From: Rubripirellula amarantea
GTDB lineage: Bacteria; Planctomycetota; Planctomycetia; Pirellulales; Pirellulaceae
Assembly: GCF_007859865.1 (NCBI RefSeq)
Contig: NZ_SJPI01000002.1
Location: 1,722,725-1,786,724 of the forward strand
Reading direction: 5' to 3'
DNA length: 64,000 bases
The notes beneath the pieces are model-generated. The model was not told where the DNA came from and searched no databases. It saw nothing but the letters and a program-made list of their open reading frames with translations. Position 1 is the stretch's first letter. Each line of letters begins with the position of its first letter. Of this stretch, positions 9,363-17,988 are shown in pieces. The translations under genes and the position numbers were made by a program.

Positions 9363-11840
9363 CTATTGCTTGTACGCGAGTAGTCGCAGGGCGTTGAAGA
9401 CGACGACGAGGGTGCTGCCTTCGTGCAGCGCAACTGCGGGGCCGATGTTGAGGCCAAGCAATGTCGCGGGGACGAGGAAGGCGACCATGCCGAGACTCAT
9501 CCATAGGTTTTGACGGATGATGCGGCGGGTGGCTCGGCTCAGGCCGATGGCGAGTGGTAGGTGGTCGAGGTTGTCGGCCATCAGTGCAACGTCGGCGGTT
9601 TCGAGGGCGACATCGCTTCCGGCGGCTCCCATGGCGATGCCGACGGACGCAGATGCCATAGCGGGGGCGTCGTTGACTCCGTCACCTACCATCGCAACGC
9701 CGCCTTCGCTTTGCAGCTTCTTGATTTCGGCGACCTTGTCGTCGGGCATCAGGTCGCCACGTGCTTCATCAAGTCCGACTTCCTTGGCGACCGCGTCGGC
9801 GACTTGTTGGTTGTCGCCGGAAATCATAATCATTCGTTGGATGCCAAGTTCACGCAGCCGAGCAATCGTTCGTTTGGATGCTTCGCGTGGTGTGTCCATC
9901 AGTCCGATGACGCCGAGGTAACGGTCGCCGCGACGTACGATCATCGTGGTGCGTCCATTCTGTTCGAGCGACTCGACGATTGAACGCACGCTATCGGGAA
10001 GCGGTGGACCATCGACCTCTGTGAATAGGTCGTCTTTGCCAATGTGAACCAAGTCGCCTTCAACGGTCGCCTGAATCCCGCGTCCGGTGATGCTGTTCAG
10101 ATCGGTCGCTTCTGGGACACTTCCCCCTCTCCCGTTCTCACCTTCTTCCAACTTCTTCTTCCCGTCGCGAACGACGGCTTTGGCGAGCGGGTGTTTGCTG
10201 AGGTCTTCAACGGCTATGGCGAATCGCAAGAGTTCTGACTCGTCGACGCCATCGGCCGTGCGAACGTCGGTGACTTTGGGTTCGCCTTCGGTCAGTGTTC
10301 CCGTTTTGTCGAATGCGATCGCGTCGATACTGCCAAGACTCTCCAGTGGCCCGCCGCCTTTAACAAGGATTCCGCCACGAGCTGCTCGGGCGACTCCGCT
10401 CAGAACTGCACTGGGTGTTGCGATCGCCAAGGCACAGGGGCTTGCCGCGACCAAGACAGCCATCGCTCGATAAAATGAGTCGCTGAAACTTTCGTCGATG
10501 ACCAACGGTGCGAACATCAGAAGCACTACTCCAGTGATGACCGATGGAACAAAGTAGCGTTCAAACTTCTTCGTGAACTTTTGTGTCGGAGAAACTCGCG
10601 TTTCTGCTTCGCTGACCATCGTGACAACGCGGGCGAGCGTGTTTTCCGCCGCCGTCTTCGTTACTTGGATCTCGATGGAGCCGGATTGATTGATGGTGCC
10701 AGCGAAGGCACGATATTCAGCGGAAAGTGATTCGGGATCGGCCCCTGCGGCTTCGACATCGTCTACTGGGCGTTTATCGACGGGAACGCTTTCGCCCGTA
10801 ATTGGTGCTTGGTTGACGCTGGATTCCCCAGCGATCACGAAGCCATCGGCGGGAACTCGTTCATCAGGCTTGATGACGACGACGTCGCCAACGACCAGCT
10901 CTTCAACCGGAACTTCGGTTTCCGCTGAATCGCGTCGAACGCGTGCAGTGCGTGGTGCGAGTTCGGACAGGGCTTCGATGGCACGCTTGGCTTTGCCCAT
11001 TGCGTAGCCTTCCAGAGCGTGGCCGATGCTGAATAGGAATAGTAGCAATGCTCCTTCGGCCCAAGCACCGAGTGACGCTGCACCGGCCGCTGCGACGATC
11101 ATCAAGAAGTCGATCTCGAACTTTCCAGCTCGAATCTTTTCAATCGCTTCGGTGACCGTGTAGTAACCGCCAAACACATAGGCTGCAACGTAACAACCCA
11201 GCGAAATCCATTCGTTAAGATCTGCAAACGTTTCGATCAGCCATCCGACCAACAAGAACACGCCGCAGAGAATTGCGAAGATCAGTTCTGACTTGGGACC
11301 GAAGATGCCGCCGTGAGCATGATCGTGTCCCGCGTGGTCGTATTCGGCTTCGTGACCTTCATCGTCGTGGTCATGCCCTGCGTGGTCGTCGCCAACCTCT
11401 GCTGTTTCGCCGGTCCATTCGCTCAGAGCGCCGGCGATCGCAGAATCGTCGATGATCTGTTTATCGTACTCGACGCGAACAGCGCCATCGGGTGACACAA
11501 CTGCCTCGAGAACTCCATCCATGCGTCCCAGTCGCGACTCGATCGCCGAGGCACGGCGGGCGTGGGTAGAACGCGACTTGCTGAGCCAATGACCGTATCG
11601 CTGATCTAATTCGACACCGGCACGTTTTGCCAATTCTCGCACTTCGCCAGTCGAAACCACATTCGGATCGTAGTGAACGCAGATCTGCCCAGCCGTATCG
11701 TCCTCCGACTGAATTGCATGTGCCGAGTCGATGCCCATCTTTGCAGTGAGCAGGGCCGCCAAACGATTGACACAGGAATCGCCTGAGTCGGTTACCGTTG
11801 GCAGAAGCAATTTCAGTTCAATTTTTTCCTTTTCCATCAT
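9363..11840 (-). CDS. P1B-4-type heavy-metal-translocating ATPase
   Basis: Cytoplasmic-membrane metal exporter of 825 residues. Phosphorylation motif DKTGT (D511), actuator TGES (348-351) and the P1B His-Pro pair (550-551) are present. TM motif SPC (467-469), instead of CPC, and HEGST near the C-terminus are the P1B-4 hallmarks. That class is known to export Co(II), Zn(II) or Fe(II), and substrate cannot be fixed further. Two N-terminal ferredoxin-like domains lack CxxC, and a His-rich linker (about 151-177, repeated HAGHDH) precedes the first helix. Its start overlaps the HtrA gene by 23 nt, indicating translational coupling, and the ECF sigma gene follows. Confidence 0.95.
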   Translation of the reverse strand: MMEKEKIELKLLLPTVTDSGDSCVNRLAALLTAKMGIDSAHAIQSEDDTAGQICVHYDPNVVSTGEVRELAKRAGVELDQRYGHWLSKSRSTHARRASAIESRLGRMDGVLEAVVSPDGAVRVEYDKQIIDDSAIAGALSEWTGETAEVGDDHAGHDHDDEGHEAEYDHAGHDHAHGGIFGPKSELIFAILCGVFLLVGWLIETFADLNEWISLGCYVAAYVFGGYYTVTEAIEKIRAGKFEIDFLMIVAAAGAASLGAWAEGALLLFLFSIGHALEGYAMGKAKRAIEALSELAPRTARVRRDSAETEVPVEELVVGDVVVIKPDERVPADGFVIAGESSVNQAPITGESVPVDKRPVDDVEAAGADPESLSAEYRAFAGTINQSGSIEIQVTKTAAENTLARVVTMVSEAETRVSPTQKFTKKFERYFVPSVITGVVLLMFAPLVIDESFSDSFYRAMAVLVAASPCALAIATPSAVLSGVARAARGGILVKGGGPLESLGSIDAIAFDKTGTLTEGEPKVTDVRTADGVDESELLRFAIAVEDLSKHPLAKAVVRDGKKKLEEGENGRGGSVPEATDLNSITGRGIQATVEGDLVHIGKDDLFTEVDGPPLPDSVRSIVESLEQNGRTTMIVRRGDRYLGVIGLMDTPREASKRTIARLRELGIQRMIMISGDNQQVADAVAKEVGLDEARGDLMPDDKVAEIKKLQSEGGVAMVGDGVNDAPAMASASVGIAMGAAGSDVALETADVALMADNLDHLPLAIGLSRATRRIIRQNLWMSLGMVAFLVPATLLGLNIGPAVALHEGSTLVVVFNALRLLAYKQ

Positions 11841-13314
11841 TCTCTTTCCGGCTCATATGAAGCATGACAAGATGCTTTCCCTGGTCTGATTGAAGGAGCA
11901 AGAGAACCCGTTTTTCTGGAGCCAACTTGCTTGTCACTTCGCGATATTCGTCAACGTCATGGATGGTCGTATCGTTGACACAAGCAATTGCCATACCAGC
12001 GGCAACTCCCTCGCGATACGCATCACTATCGAGCGCCACCTGCGTGATCATGACACCGTGTGCGTCGCCGGGAAGCTCCAATTCGTTGATTATGGACATG
12101 TTTAGATGTGAAAGCCCCAGGCCGAGCGACGAATCCAAATACTCGAACGATCCGTTGGGTGATATCTCTGATTGAATCGGTCCAACTTCCCGAGGTGGTT
12201 GTTGCATCCGCATTTCAATCTCGACGACTTTGTGTTCGCGAAGAACCGTCATGACATGGCTCTTCCCCGGTTCGGCATCGGCAGTCAAAGTGGCTGGATC
12301 GAAGGATTGGTTGATCGGTTCGCCATCGAACTTGGTCACTACGTCACCTTCACGCAGACCTGCATGATTGGCCGGTGAGTTTCTCTGGACATCTTTGACA
12401 TACAGACCAGCGTTCACAGAGGAATCAATCAGAGATGCCATTTCGGGAGTCAGTGGTTGGGTTTCAAATCCGAAATATCCCCGTTCGACATAGCCCTTGG
12501 TTTGCAGTTGCTCGGCGATATCCCTGGCGATGTTGATGGGTGTTGCAAAGCCGATGCCCTGAAACTCGCCGGAAGTCGTGAATGCTCCTTCGATAATTCC
12601 GATCACCTCGCCTCGCAGGTTCAACAACGCGCCTCCCGAGCTGCCTGGGTTTGTCGCTGCGTCATTCTGAATCAACGGGTGCGGCGAGCTTGCGACCCAG
12701 CGCTGCGTCGAACTGATGATCCCGGCACTGACACTGCGTTGCAGGTCGTAGGGCGATGCAAGTGAGACGACCCAATCGCCGACCGAGAGATCATCTGAGT
12801 CGGCCAGCTTAGCTTCCGGCAGGTTTTCAGCACTTTCGAGCTTGATGATTGCGATGTCGGATTGCGGATCACAGATCACGGCTTCGGCGTGGAGTTTCCG
12901 ACCATCGGCGGTTCGCACGAAAACGGCATCGGCATTTTCAACCACATGGCTGCATGTCAGAACACAACCGCGACAGTCGATGATGACGCCTGATCCTTGG
13001 TCGTCAGCCGAATGGCTGTTGGACGACGCCGCGTGCTGGTGGTTCGGCGAGTGAAATGGCTGCGGCAACTTTGCTTCTTCACGCCATCGCATCGGAGCCG
13101 TCATGCGTGGGCCGCGAAGTGCGTAGACTGTCACAATCGAAGGTGAAACGTCATCAGCAACCTGGCGGACCACACTCGACAGGCTGTTTGCCGACAGGAT
13201 CTCCGTCGTTCGGTCGCGCGTTTTAGTTTCTACTGCTACCAGTGTTGACATCGCCAGTGATGCTGACAATCCTAACACTGCAAGACTCACAAGCTTGCTG
13301 AAATGATTCCGCAT
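11818..13314 (-). CDS. HtrA/Deg-type exported serine protease with PDZ domains
   Basis: Periplasmic quality-control protease, 498 residues. An N-terminal signal sequence (LVSLAVLGLSASLAMSTL) is followed by a trypsin-like domain. The catalytic triad is visible: H123 in TCSHVVEN, D153 in SDIAIIKL and S226 in NPGSSGGAL. A PDZ-type segment follows (GYFGFETQPL, then NSPANHAGLREGDVV), and a second, weaker PDZ-like region occupies the C-terminus (DSDAYREGVAAGMAI). A His-rich stretch (HSPNHQHAASSNSHS) before the protease core is unusual and may bind metal. The gene precedes and overlaps the P1B ATPase. A role in clearing metal-damaged envelope proteins is inferred from context. Confidence 0.93.
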   Translation of the reverse strand: MRNHFSKLVSLAVLGLSASLAMSTLVAVETKTRDRTTEILSANSLSSVVRQVADDVSPSIVTVYALRGPRMTAPMRWREEAKLPQPFHSPNHQHAASSNSHSADDQGSGVIIDCRGCVLTCSHVVENADAVFVRTADGRKLHAEAVICDPQSDIAIIKLESAENLPEAKLADSDDLSVGDWVVSLASPYDLQRSVSAGIISSTQRWVASSPHPLIQNDAATNPGSSGGALLNLRGEVIGIIEGAFTTSGEFQGIGFATPINIARDIAEQLQTKGYVERGYFGFETQPLTPEMASLIDSSVNAGLYVKDVQRNSPANHAGLREGDVVTKFDGEPINQSFDPATLTADAEPGKSHVMTVLREHKVVEIEMRMQQPPREVGPIQSEISPNGSFEYLDSSLGLGLSHLNMSIINELELPGDAHGVMITQVALDSDAYREGVAAGMAIACVNDTTIHDVDEYREVTSKLAPEKRVLLLLQSDQGKHLVMLHMSRKENDGKGKN

Positions 13315-13379
13315 GATGATGGAACTCCGTTATGTTTATGTGGTTTCCGCACTCAGTCGCATTTGATTATTGCCATCGG

Positions 13380-14141
13380 TCATCTTGCCGCCGCGTACAG
13401 AATTCGTTCATACTTCAACCAGCGTCGCAGTTGACGCTTCATCACGCGGGCGACCGCGTACAACACAGCACCCGATGCCAAAAGGGCGTACCACGAGTTC
13501 TCAATCGCGACGCTACCTTCGGTTGCATGGTGCATGACAAATTCCAATGCCGGAAATGCGAACGTGATCACGGCGACTGCCGCAGACTCGGCACGGATGA
13601 CTTTCGGGAAGTCCATGGGAACCTCAGCCTTCTTCCATTGACGCAATCGCGGAAGAAAAGCTGGCGTTTGAGTTGACCAAGCCATGAAGTCACGACCAAA
13701 CTTACGCCGCAGGAACGCTTCCTCGGCAAACATGATGCGTTCGTAGTACAACGCGAACGCCATGATGTAGATCACGACCAGCCACGGTGCCAACGAGTGC
13801 ATCACGATCCCAAGTGCAATCAGGAAATTGCCCAGGTACAGCGGATGCCTCACGACCGAGTAGAAACCGGTTGTGTTGAGTGACTCGGCGACTTGCGATT
13901 TCGTGTTTCGACCGGAGGTGCCTTCGGCGGCGTGGCCGATCGCATGGCAACGGACGAATAACCCGATCAACGACACGCAGAGGCTAAAGAGACTCCACGC
14001 AAAATGCAGATTTGGATACGACTCAATGACCGGATAGCGCATCGCCGCGACCAGGATCAATGGCAGCAAAACGAATGGCAAATAGCTCCGCCAGCGGAAC
14101 AGCCATGATCCCGAACGGACAAATTCTTCACTGAGGGGCAT
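13380..14141 (-). CDS. Isoprenylcysteine carboxyl methyltransferase-like membrane protein
   Basis: Integral membrane protein with about five helices. I use the ATG at 14141 (MPLSEEFVRSG) because AAGG lies just upstream; the longer frame from 14186 is less likely. The segment TTGFYSVVRHPLYLGNFL matches the ICMT/PEMT signature, where the RHPxY region binds S-adenosylmethionine, followed by a C-terminal FAEEAFLRRKFG element typical of the same fold. The natural substrate of these bacterial proteins is generally unknown, so methyltransferase activity is a family-level inference. It sits between the ABC transporter genes and htrA in the long minus-strand run, with a 213-nt gap upstream that contains short inverted repeats. 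Confidence 0.8.
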   Translation of the reverse strand: MPLSEEFVRSGSWLFRWRSYLPFVLLPLILVAAMRYPVIESYPNLHFAWSLFSLCVSLIGLFVRCHAIGHAAEGTSGRNTKSQVAESLNTTGFYSVVRHPLYLGNFLIALGIVMHSLAPWLVVIYIMAFALYYERIMFAEEAFLRRKFGRDFMAWSTQTPAFLPRLRQWKKAEVPMDFPKVIRAESAAVAVITFAFPALEFVMHHATEGSVAIENSWYALLASGAVLYAVARVMKRQLRRWLKYERILYAAAR

Positions 14142-14279
14142 TGAGTTTAACCTTGCGTTTTTAGTAGTCGGCAGTGCTGTGTACAAAACGGTTCCCGGTG
14201 CATCGGCTGGTGAGTGACGCGGTCCGGGAACCTAGCTGACGGCTGAATGGCAGCCGGCAGTGTTTGATTGCAGACTGAA

Positions 14280-14352
14280 GATTGGCGATTAAAGATTTCT
14301 AAATTCGATAGTGTGCACGCAATCTTCAATCTCCAATCGACAATCTTCATTT
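14280..14352. repeat. Intergenic inverted repeat of the GAAGATTG family
   Basis: The gap between two minus-strand genes contains TGAAGATTG near its left side and CAATCTTCA near its right, with flanking GATT/AATC that can also pair. The same words (CAATCTCCAATC, GGAGATTG) recur in the gaps near 17258-17345 and 17903. This looks like a short interspersed intergenic element rather than a terminator, since no T run follows. Confidence 0.45.
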
Positions 14353-14354
14353 CG

Positions 14355-15038
14355 TTAAGCGGCTTTTGCCATTGAAACCTCATGGGTAACTCCAGCGACG
14401 AGCCGTATCGTGCGGTGCGCGAACGCGGCGGTGTCGGCGTCGTGGGTGACCATCACGATCGTGCGTCCGTCTTGGTGAAATTCATTCAGATAACTCATTA
14501 CCTGCTGGCGGGTTTCTGAATCGAGGTTTCCGGTCGGTTCGTCGGCCAGGATGATTTGCGGGTCGTTGGCGAGTGTCCGTGCCAACGCGACTCGTTGTTG
14601 CTGTCCTTGGCTCATTTCCGACGGACGGTGATCGGTTCGATCGGACAAGCCGACGCGGTCGAGCATCTCCATCGCACGTTCTTCTTGTTGCTTGGCAGTT
14701 TTGCCAGACAACATCAGTGGGATTTGCACGTTTTCGCGAGCGGTCAGCCACGAGATTAAATTGAACGACTGAAAGACGAATCCGATCTTTTGGCCTCGCA
14801 ACGCCGTGCGTTCTTCCACTGACAGGTCATACAACGATTCGCCATCGAGCATCACGTCGCCGGTTGACGGTGCGAGCATTCCACCGAGGACGGACAGCAG
14901 TGTGGTCTTACCACTGCCGCTGGGGCCAACGATTGCGATGAAGTCGTTGTCAGGAATCGTGAGGTCGGCGTTGTCGAGTGCCGTGACAATCTGGCCTCGA
15001 CGTTCGTAGGTCTGGGTAACGGAACTGAGTTGATACAT
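14355..15038 (-). CDS. ABC transporter ATP-binding protein (MacB/LolD class)
   Basis: Nucleotide-binding subunit of 227 residues. The ATG at 15038 ([15 protein letters not shown]) gives the standard family start; the frame extends upstream into the permease gene but without family-like sequence. Walker A is GPSGSGKT (38-45), the Q-loop region is [10 protein letters not shown], the signature is [15 protein letters not shown], and Walker B is [11 protein letters not shown]. It pairs with the FtsX-type permease at 15107-16336, 68 nt upstream. Such pairs power periplasmic export or lipoprotein transfer rather than membrane import. Location inside a metal-resistance run suggests an envelope or metal-stress role, but the substrate is unknown. 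Confidence 0.95.
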   Translation of the reverse strand: MYQLSSVTQTYERRGQIVTALDNADLTIPDNDFIAIVGPSGSGKTTLLSVLGGMLAPSTGDVMLDGESLYDLSVEERTALRGQKIGFVFQSFNLISWLTARENVQIPLMLSGKTAKQQEERAMEMLDRVGLSDRTDHRPSEMSQGQQQRVALARTLANDPQIILADEPTGNLDSETRQQVMSYLNEFHQDGRTIVMVTHDADTAAFAHRTIRLVAGVTHEVSMAKAA

Positions 15039-15106
15039 GTTTTGGTTCGATTTGGAATGTGATTTTGATATTGGAAGCACGACTTGTCGATCACGCGACG
15101 CAGCGA

Positions 15107-16336
15107 TCAGGCGTCGTTGAAAACAAGGCACGGATCGAGGCCAGCGGCTCGGCGGGCGGGCAGTAGGCTGGCGAGGACCGCGACGATGGTTGCTGTGGCC
15201 ATCCCCACGCCCAGCAGCATCGGCATCGGGCGTACATGAATCCCCAACAACTGTGGTCCCAGTACTGCCGCGACGATCGTGCCAACGACGAAGCCCGCCG
15301 CACCACCCGAGAGGCCCAAGATCGCGGCTTTACCAAGAAACATCTGTGTCACAAAATTGCGACTGGCCCCGATCGCCATCAGCGTTCCGATTTCTTTGCG
15401 TCGCTCGGTCACGTTGGCATACATCACACTGGCAATGCTCGCTCCACCGACCAAAAGCAGGATCGACAGAAAGACCCAAGACAAACGCGACATCAATCCA
15501 TTGACGGCAATTTGTGTTTGAACAACTTGCGCGATCGTCACGATTCGCGTTTCGGGAAGTTCGGCGGACAGGTTCGTGATTAAACCGCCAGCGGCGTCTT
15601 CACAGCAGGCCATGATTTCGATGACGTTCACCACTGGCCCCGCACCCGACAAGTCTTGGACGCTGTGCAAGTGAGCGAACATGCGTCCGTCGTCGATCGT
15701 GCCGGTCGAAGGCAACACAGTGAGAACAGTGAAATCTTCACCGAGTAGCGGCAACGTATCGCCAGTTTTCGCACCAAGTTGGCTGGCGAGATCGCGTCCG
15801 AGGATCACATCGCGATCGCCTAATTCGGCGATGGTGCGTGTGGTTGCCAGTGAGTTCGGATCGTTGTCGCCTTCGCCGGTGTCAGCGGCGGTGGCACAAC
15901 AACCGCGATCGCTGCCGACCGCATTGCCCAACATTCCGAGACCCTGCCAAGCGGCCTTGGCTTGGAATTCACTGCGTGGCAGGATGCCGGCCAGTGTGAC
16001 AGGAATCGTGTCCACTTCCGCTTCGACGCACAACTTGGGAGCAAGATTTTCAACGCCAGGCAATCGAGCGAGCGCGAGACGCGTGACGTATTCCTCGGGC
16101 ATCGTATGCCCGTGCATGGCGGCACCATAATAGTCCTGCAGTGTTACGCTGGGTGGCAACACCAAGACATTCGCACCGAGGGACTCCATGTCACCAGCGA
16201 TCTTGCGTTCTGAGAACACGGTGATGTTCTGAATCGCAACAAGGGCTGTGACGCCAAGCGTGACGGCCAGCAAACTGGTGAGCATCGGCGTCGGCCGTTG
16301 CCAGAGTTCTTTCCAAATCATGTGTCGAAGTTTCAT
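15107..16336 (-). CDS. ABC transporter permease, FtsX/MacB periplasmic-core type
   Basis: Membrane subunit of 409 residues with one N-terminal TM helix ([19 protein letters not shown]), a large periplasmic domain and three C-terminal helices, the MacB/LolC topology. The conserved cytoplasmic loop motif [15 protein letters not shown] that contacts the ATPase is present. The periplasmic domain carries two adjacent-Cys pairs, DRGCCATAA and MACCEDAA, which is odd for a transporter of this class and could bind metal or form disulfides. It is followed by its ATPase gene (14355-15038). The gap to the upstream thioredoxin-like gene holds a strong inverted repeat. Confidence 0.92.
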   Translation of the reverse strand: MKLRHMIWKELWQRPTPMLTSLLAVTLGVTALVAIQNITVFSERKIAGDMESLGANVLVLPPSVTLQDYYGAAMHGHTMPEEYVTRLALARLPGVENLAPKLCVEAEVDTIPVTLAGILPRSEFQAKAAWQGLGMLGNAVGSDRGCCATAADTGEGDNDPNSLATTRTIAELGDRDVILGRDLASQLGAKTGDTLPLLGEDFTVLTVLPSTGTIDDGRMFAHLHSVQDLSGAGPVVNVIEIMACCEDAAGGLITNLSAELPETRIVTIAQVVQTQIAVNGLMSRLSWVFLSILLLVGGASIASVMYANVTERRKEIGTLMAIGASRNFVTQMFLGKAAILGLSGGAAGFVVGTIVAAVLGPQLLGIHVRPMPMLLGVGMATATIVAVLASLLPARRAAGLDPCLVFNDA

Positions 16337-16392
16337 AGAATCCGTTCCTTTGACTTCTATTGGTTGAGAGATGTGTGGGTTATTGGAGAGCG

Positions 16393-16438
16393 GAGAGTGT
16401 CGAGCCCGGATCTCTTTCGATCCGGGCGCTCAACTCTC
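16393..16438. repeat. Intergenic hairpin-forming inverted repeat
   Basis: GCCCGGATC (16404-16412) and GATCCGGGC (16419-16427) pair perfectly over nine bases, and the outer GAGAGT/ACTCTC pair as well. It lies between the thioredoxin-like gene and the ABC permease. There is no T tract on either side, so it is more likely an mRNA-stability or attenuating hairpin than a canonical terminator. Confidence 0.55.
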
Positions 16439-16459
16439 AGCTCCCTCTTTGAATTACTG

Positions 16460-17242
16460 CTAACGTCTTGCGGGCGTTGCCGCCTGTGCCGACTTGTGGT
16501 GCTTGCAGTTTTCGTCGTCGCAACATTTGCCAGCGGCGGCTAACTTCTCGGCCAACACATCGAAGCTGACGTTGGCGTTGAAGGTGCCGACCATGACGCC
16601 TGGAGGTGCCATGAATGCAACAACGGGTGTCGATTGGCCTGGTTTCACTCCGATCTTGGTCAAGAACTCAGCCTCGGCAGGATCGTTCGCCAACACGGTG
16701 ACGACTTCGGTTCGATTGCTGTAAAGCTTGTCGGCTTGAAATTGTTGAACACCAACGGGGACCGTGGCACCGGCGGTGGGTTGAGCACACAGCAACACGA
16801 GCTTGCGGTCTTGCAGCGCCTTTAGAATTTGCGTCTGTCCAGGCGAAACGATTGCAGCGGCAAGTTGTTGCTCCGTCACCCGTCGTGGGAAAACGCTGCA
16901 TACCGCACCGTTGGGAGCGAGGGTGGCGACCGCTGGCATCGGCATTCGGGTTGCGTCGAACTTTTTGACCAAGGCTTGCTCGGCGACGTTACCAATTTGC
17001 ACGGGCACGACCACGGCGTCTTGCCGGTCGGCCAGTGTTGACTGCAGCGTGCCGTGCATCGTTTTTGTCGCCGCGTCGTTGCCGCGATAGAACAGCACGA
17101 AGGCAAACTGGTGGTTGGCTTCGGCCGCTTGAATCGCTTGCTCAGCAGGACTTGCCGCGTGAGCGGTTTGGGCCATCGCGAAGCAAGCGGTTACCAGCGT
17201 TATCGTCAGTGCGATTGTCGTTTGATTGAAAATCCGTTTCAT
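16460..17242 (-). CDS. Exported thioredoxin-like protein with Cys/His metal-binding tail
   Basis: A secreted protein of about 260 residues, started at the ATG at 17242 (MKRIFNQTT; another Met codon lies three codons upstream at 17251). The signal peptide ends near TAHAASP. The region with FAFVLFYRGND and the following RMPMPAVATLAPNG resembles a thioredoxin fold, including a probable cis-Pro, but the CxxC redox pair is replaced by RGND, so redox activity is doubtful. A second thioredoxin-like half contains VGVKPGQSTPVVAFMAPPG-type sequence. The tail KCCDDENCKHHK offers three Cys and two His ligands. It lies between the PHxG lipoprotein and ABC permease genes. A periplasmic metal-binding role is inferred. 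Confidence 0.72.
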   Translation of the reverse strand: MKRIFNQTTIALTITLVTACFAMAQTAHAASPAEQAIQAAEANHQFAFVLFYRGNDAATKTMHGTLQSTLADRQDAVVVPVQIGNVAEQALVKKFDATRMPMPAVATLAPNGAVCSVFPRRVTEQQLAAAIVSPGQTQILKALQDRKLVLLCAQPTAGATVPVGVQQFQADKLYSNRTEVVTVLANDPAEAEFLTKIGVKPGQSTPVVAFMAPPGVMVGTFNANVSFDVLAEKLAAAGKCCDDENCKHHKSAQAATPARR

Positions 17243-17352
17243 CGTTGTCATTCCCTTGGTAATTGGAGATCGAAAATTTGGGGGTCGCAGATCAACGAAA
17301 GCAGATTGGAGAGTTGGATTTCAATCTCCAATCTACGATCATCATTCGTAAA

Positions 17353-17883
17353 TCATTCGTGGTCGTGACCTTCGTGGTCATGGTCGTGTGCGATCGTTCC
17401 TCGGAACGATTTGCCGTTGATCGTTAGGACGAGTTTTGGGTCGGCTCCTTCTTCATCTAGGTGCTCGCCGAGTTCCGCGTCTGTCGAAACAAAACGCGAC
17501 GACTTGCCTTGTGGGTCATTTGCATCAGGCGAAGCGGCCAGCTTGAATTGTTCCGGCTTGCCGTCATGTTTGACATTGATCGTGATCTCGGTCGATTCGA
17601 TCGGGATTTGCTCAGTCGCGGCTGCGTTGAGTACATAAATCGTCACCGAACCAGTGTCTTCGTCGTGAACGAGTTCGGCGTGGTATTCCTCGTTGCCTAA
17701 TTCGATCAATCCGCCGTGATGCGGTCCTTCGCTGGGGTGTGCGTGTTCGTCATGGTCGTCATGCGTATCGACGGTTGCCGGAGGTGCCGCTGTTTCAACG
17801 GTCGTACCGGATTCCTTGCAGCCGACGAAGCCGAAGGTTGCCGATGCCAGAACGAGTGTGAAGAATTTGCTTGAAAGTTTCAT
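17353..17883 (-). CDS. PHxG-motif periplasmic lipoprotein, RND-associated
   Basis: A 176-residue lipoprotein (lipobox GFVGC) found two genes downstream of RND pump 2. After a His/Asp linker (DTHDDHDEHAHPSEG) comes GPHHGGLIELGNEEYHAE, then a beta-rich domain with ESTEITINVKHDGK and DPQGKSSRFVSTDAEL, and a His tail (HDHDHEGHDHE). The same order of elements is found in the lipoprotein at 41327-41842 downstream of RND pump 3, and the N-terminal part in the fragment at 1-265 downstream of RND pump 1. I do not know a characterised member. Position and ligands suggest a periplasmic metal carrier or sponge taking the place of CusF; this is inference. Confidence 0.8.
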   Translation of the reverse strand: MKLSSKFFTLVLASATFGFVGCKESGTTVETAAPPATVDTHDDHDEHAHPSEGPHHGGLIELGNEEYHAELVHDEDTGSVTIYVLNAAATEQIPIESTEITINVKHDGKPEQFKLAASPDANDPQGKSSRFVSTDAELGEHLDEEGADPKLVLTINGKSFRGTIAHDHDHEGHDHE

Positions 17884-17926
17884 TGGTTTTCTCAGTGGGG
17901 GGTGAAGATTGGGAATTGAAAGTCGT

Positions 17927-17978
17927 CCGACCGCTCCGCCGGTCGGTCTCGAACATACGAACCGGCGGAGCGGTTCGG
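17927..17978. repeat. Long near-perfect inverted repeat between two accessory genes
   Basis: The arm 17927-17943 and the arm 17961-17978 are complementary over 17 bases with one bulged base, around a 17-nt loop. It sits between the stop of the tandem-repeat protein gene and the start of the PHxG lipoprotein gene. No T run follows. It could stabilise or separate the upstream RND mRNA segment from the downstream genes. Confidence 0.65.
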
Positions 17979-17988
17979 CGACAATTCG

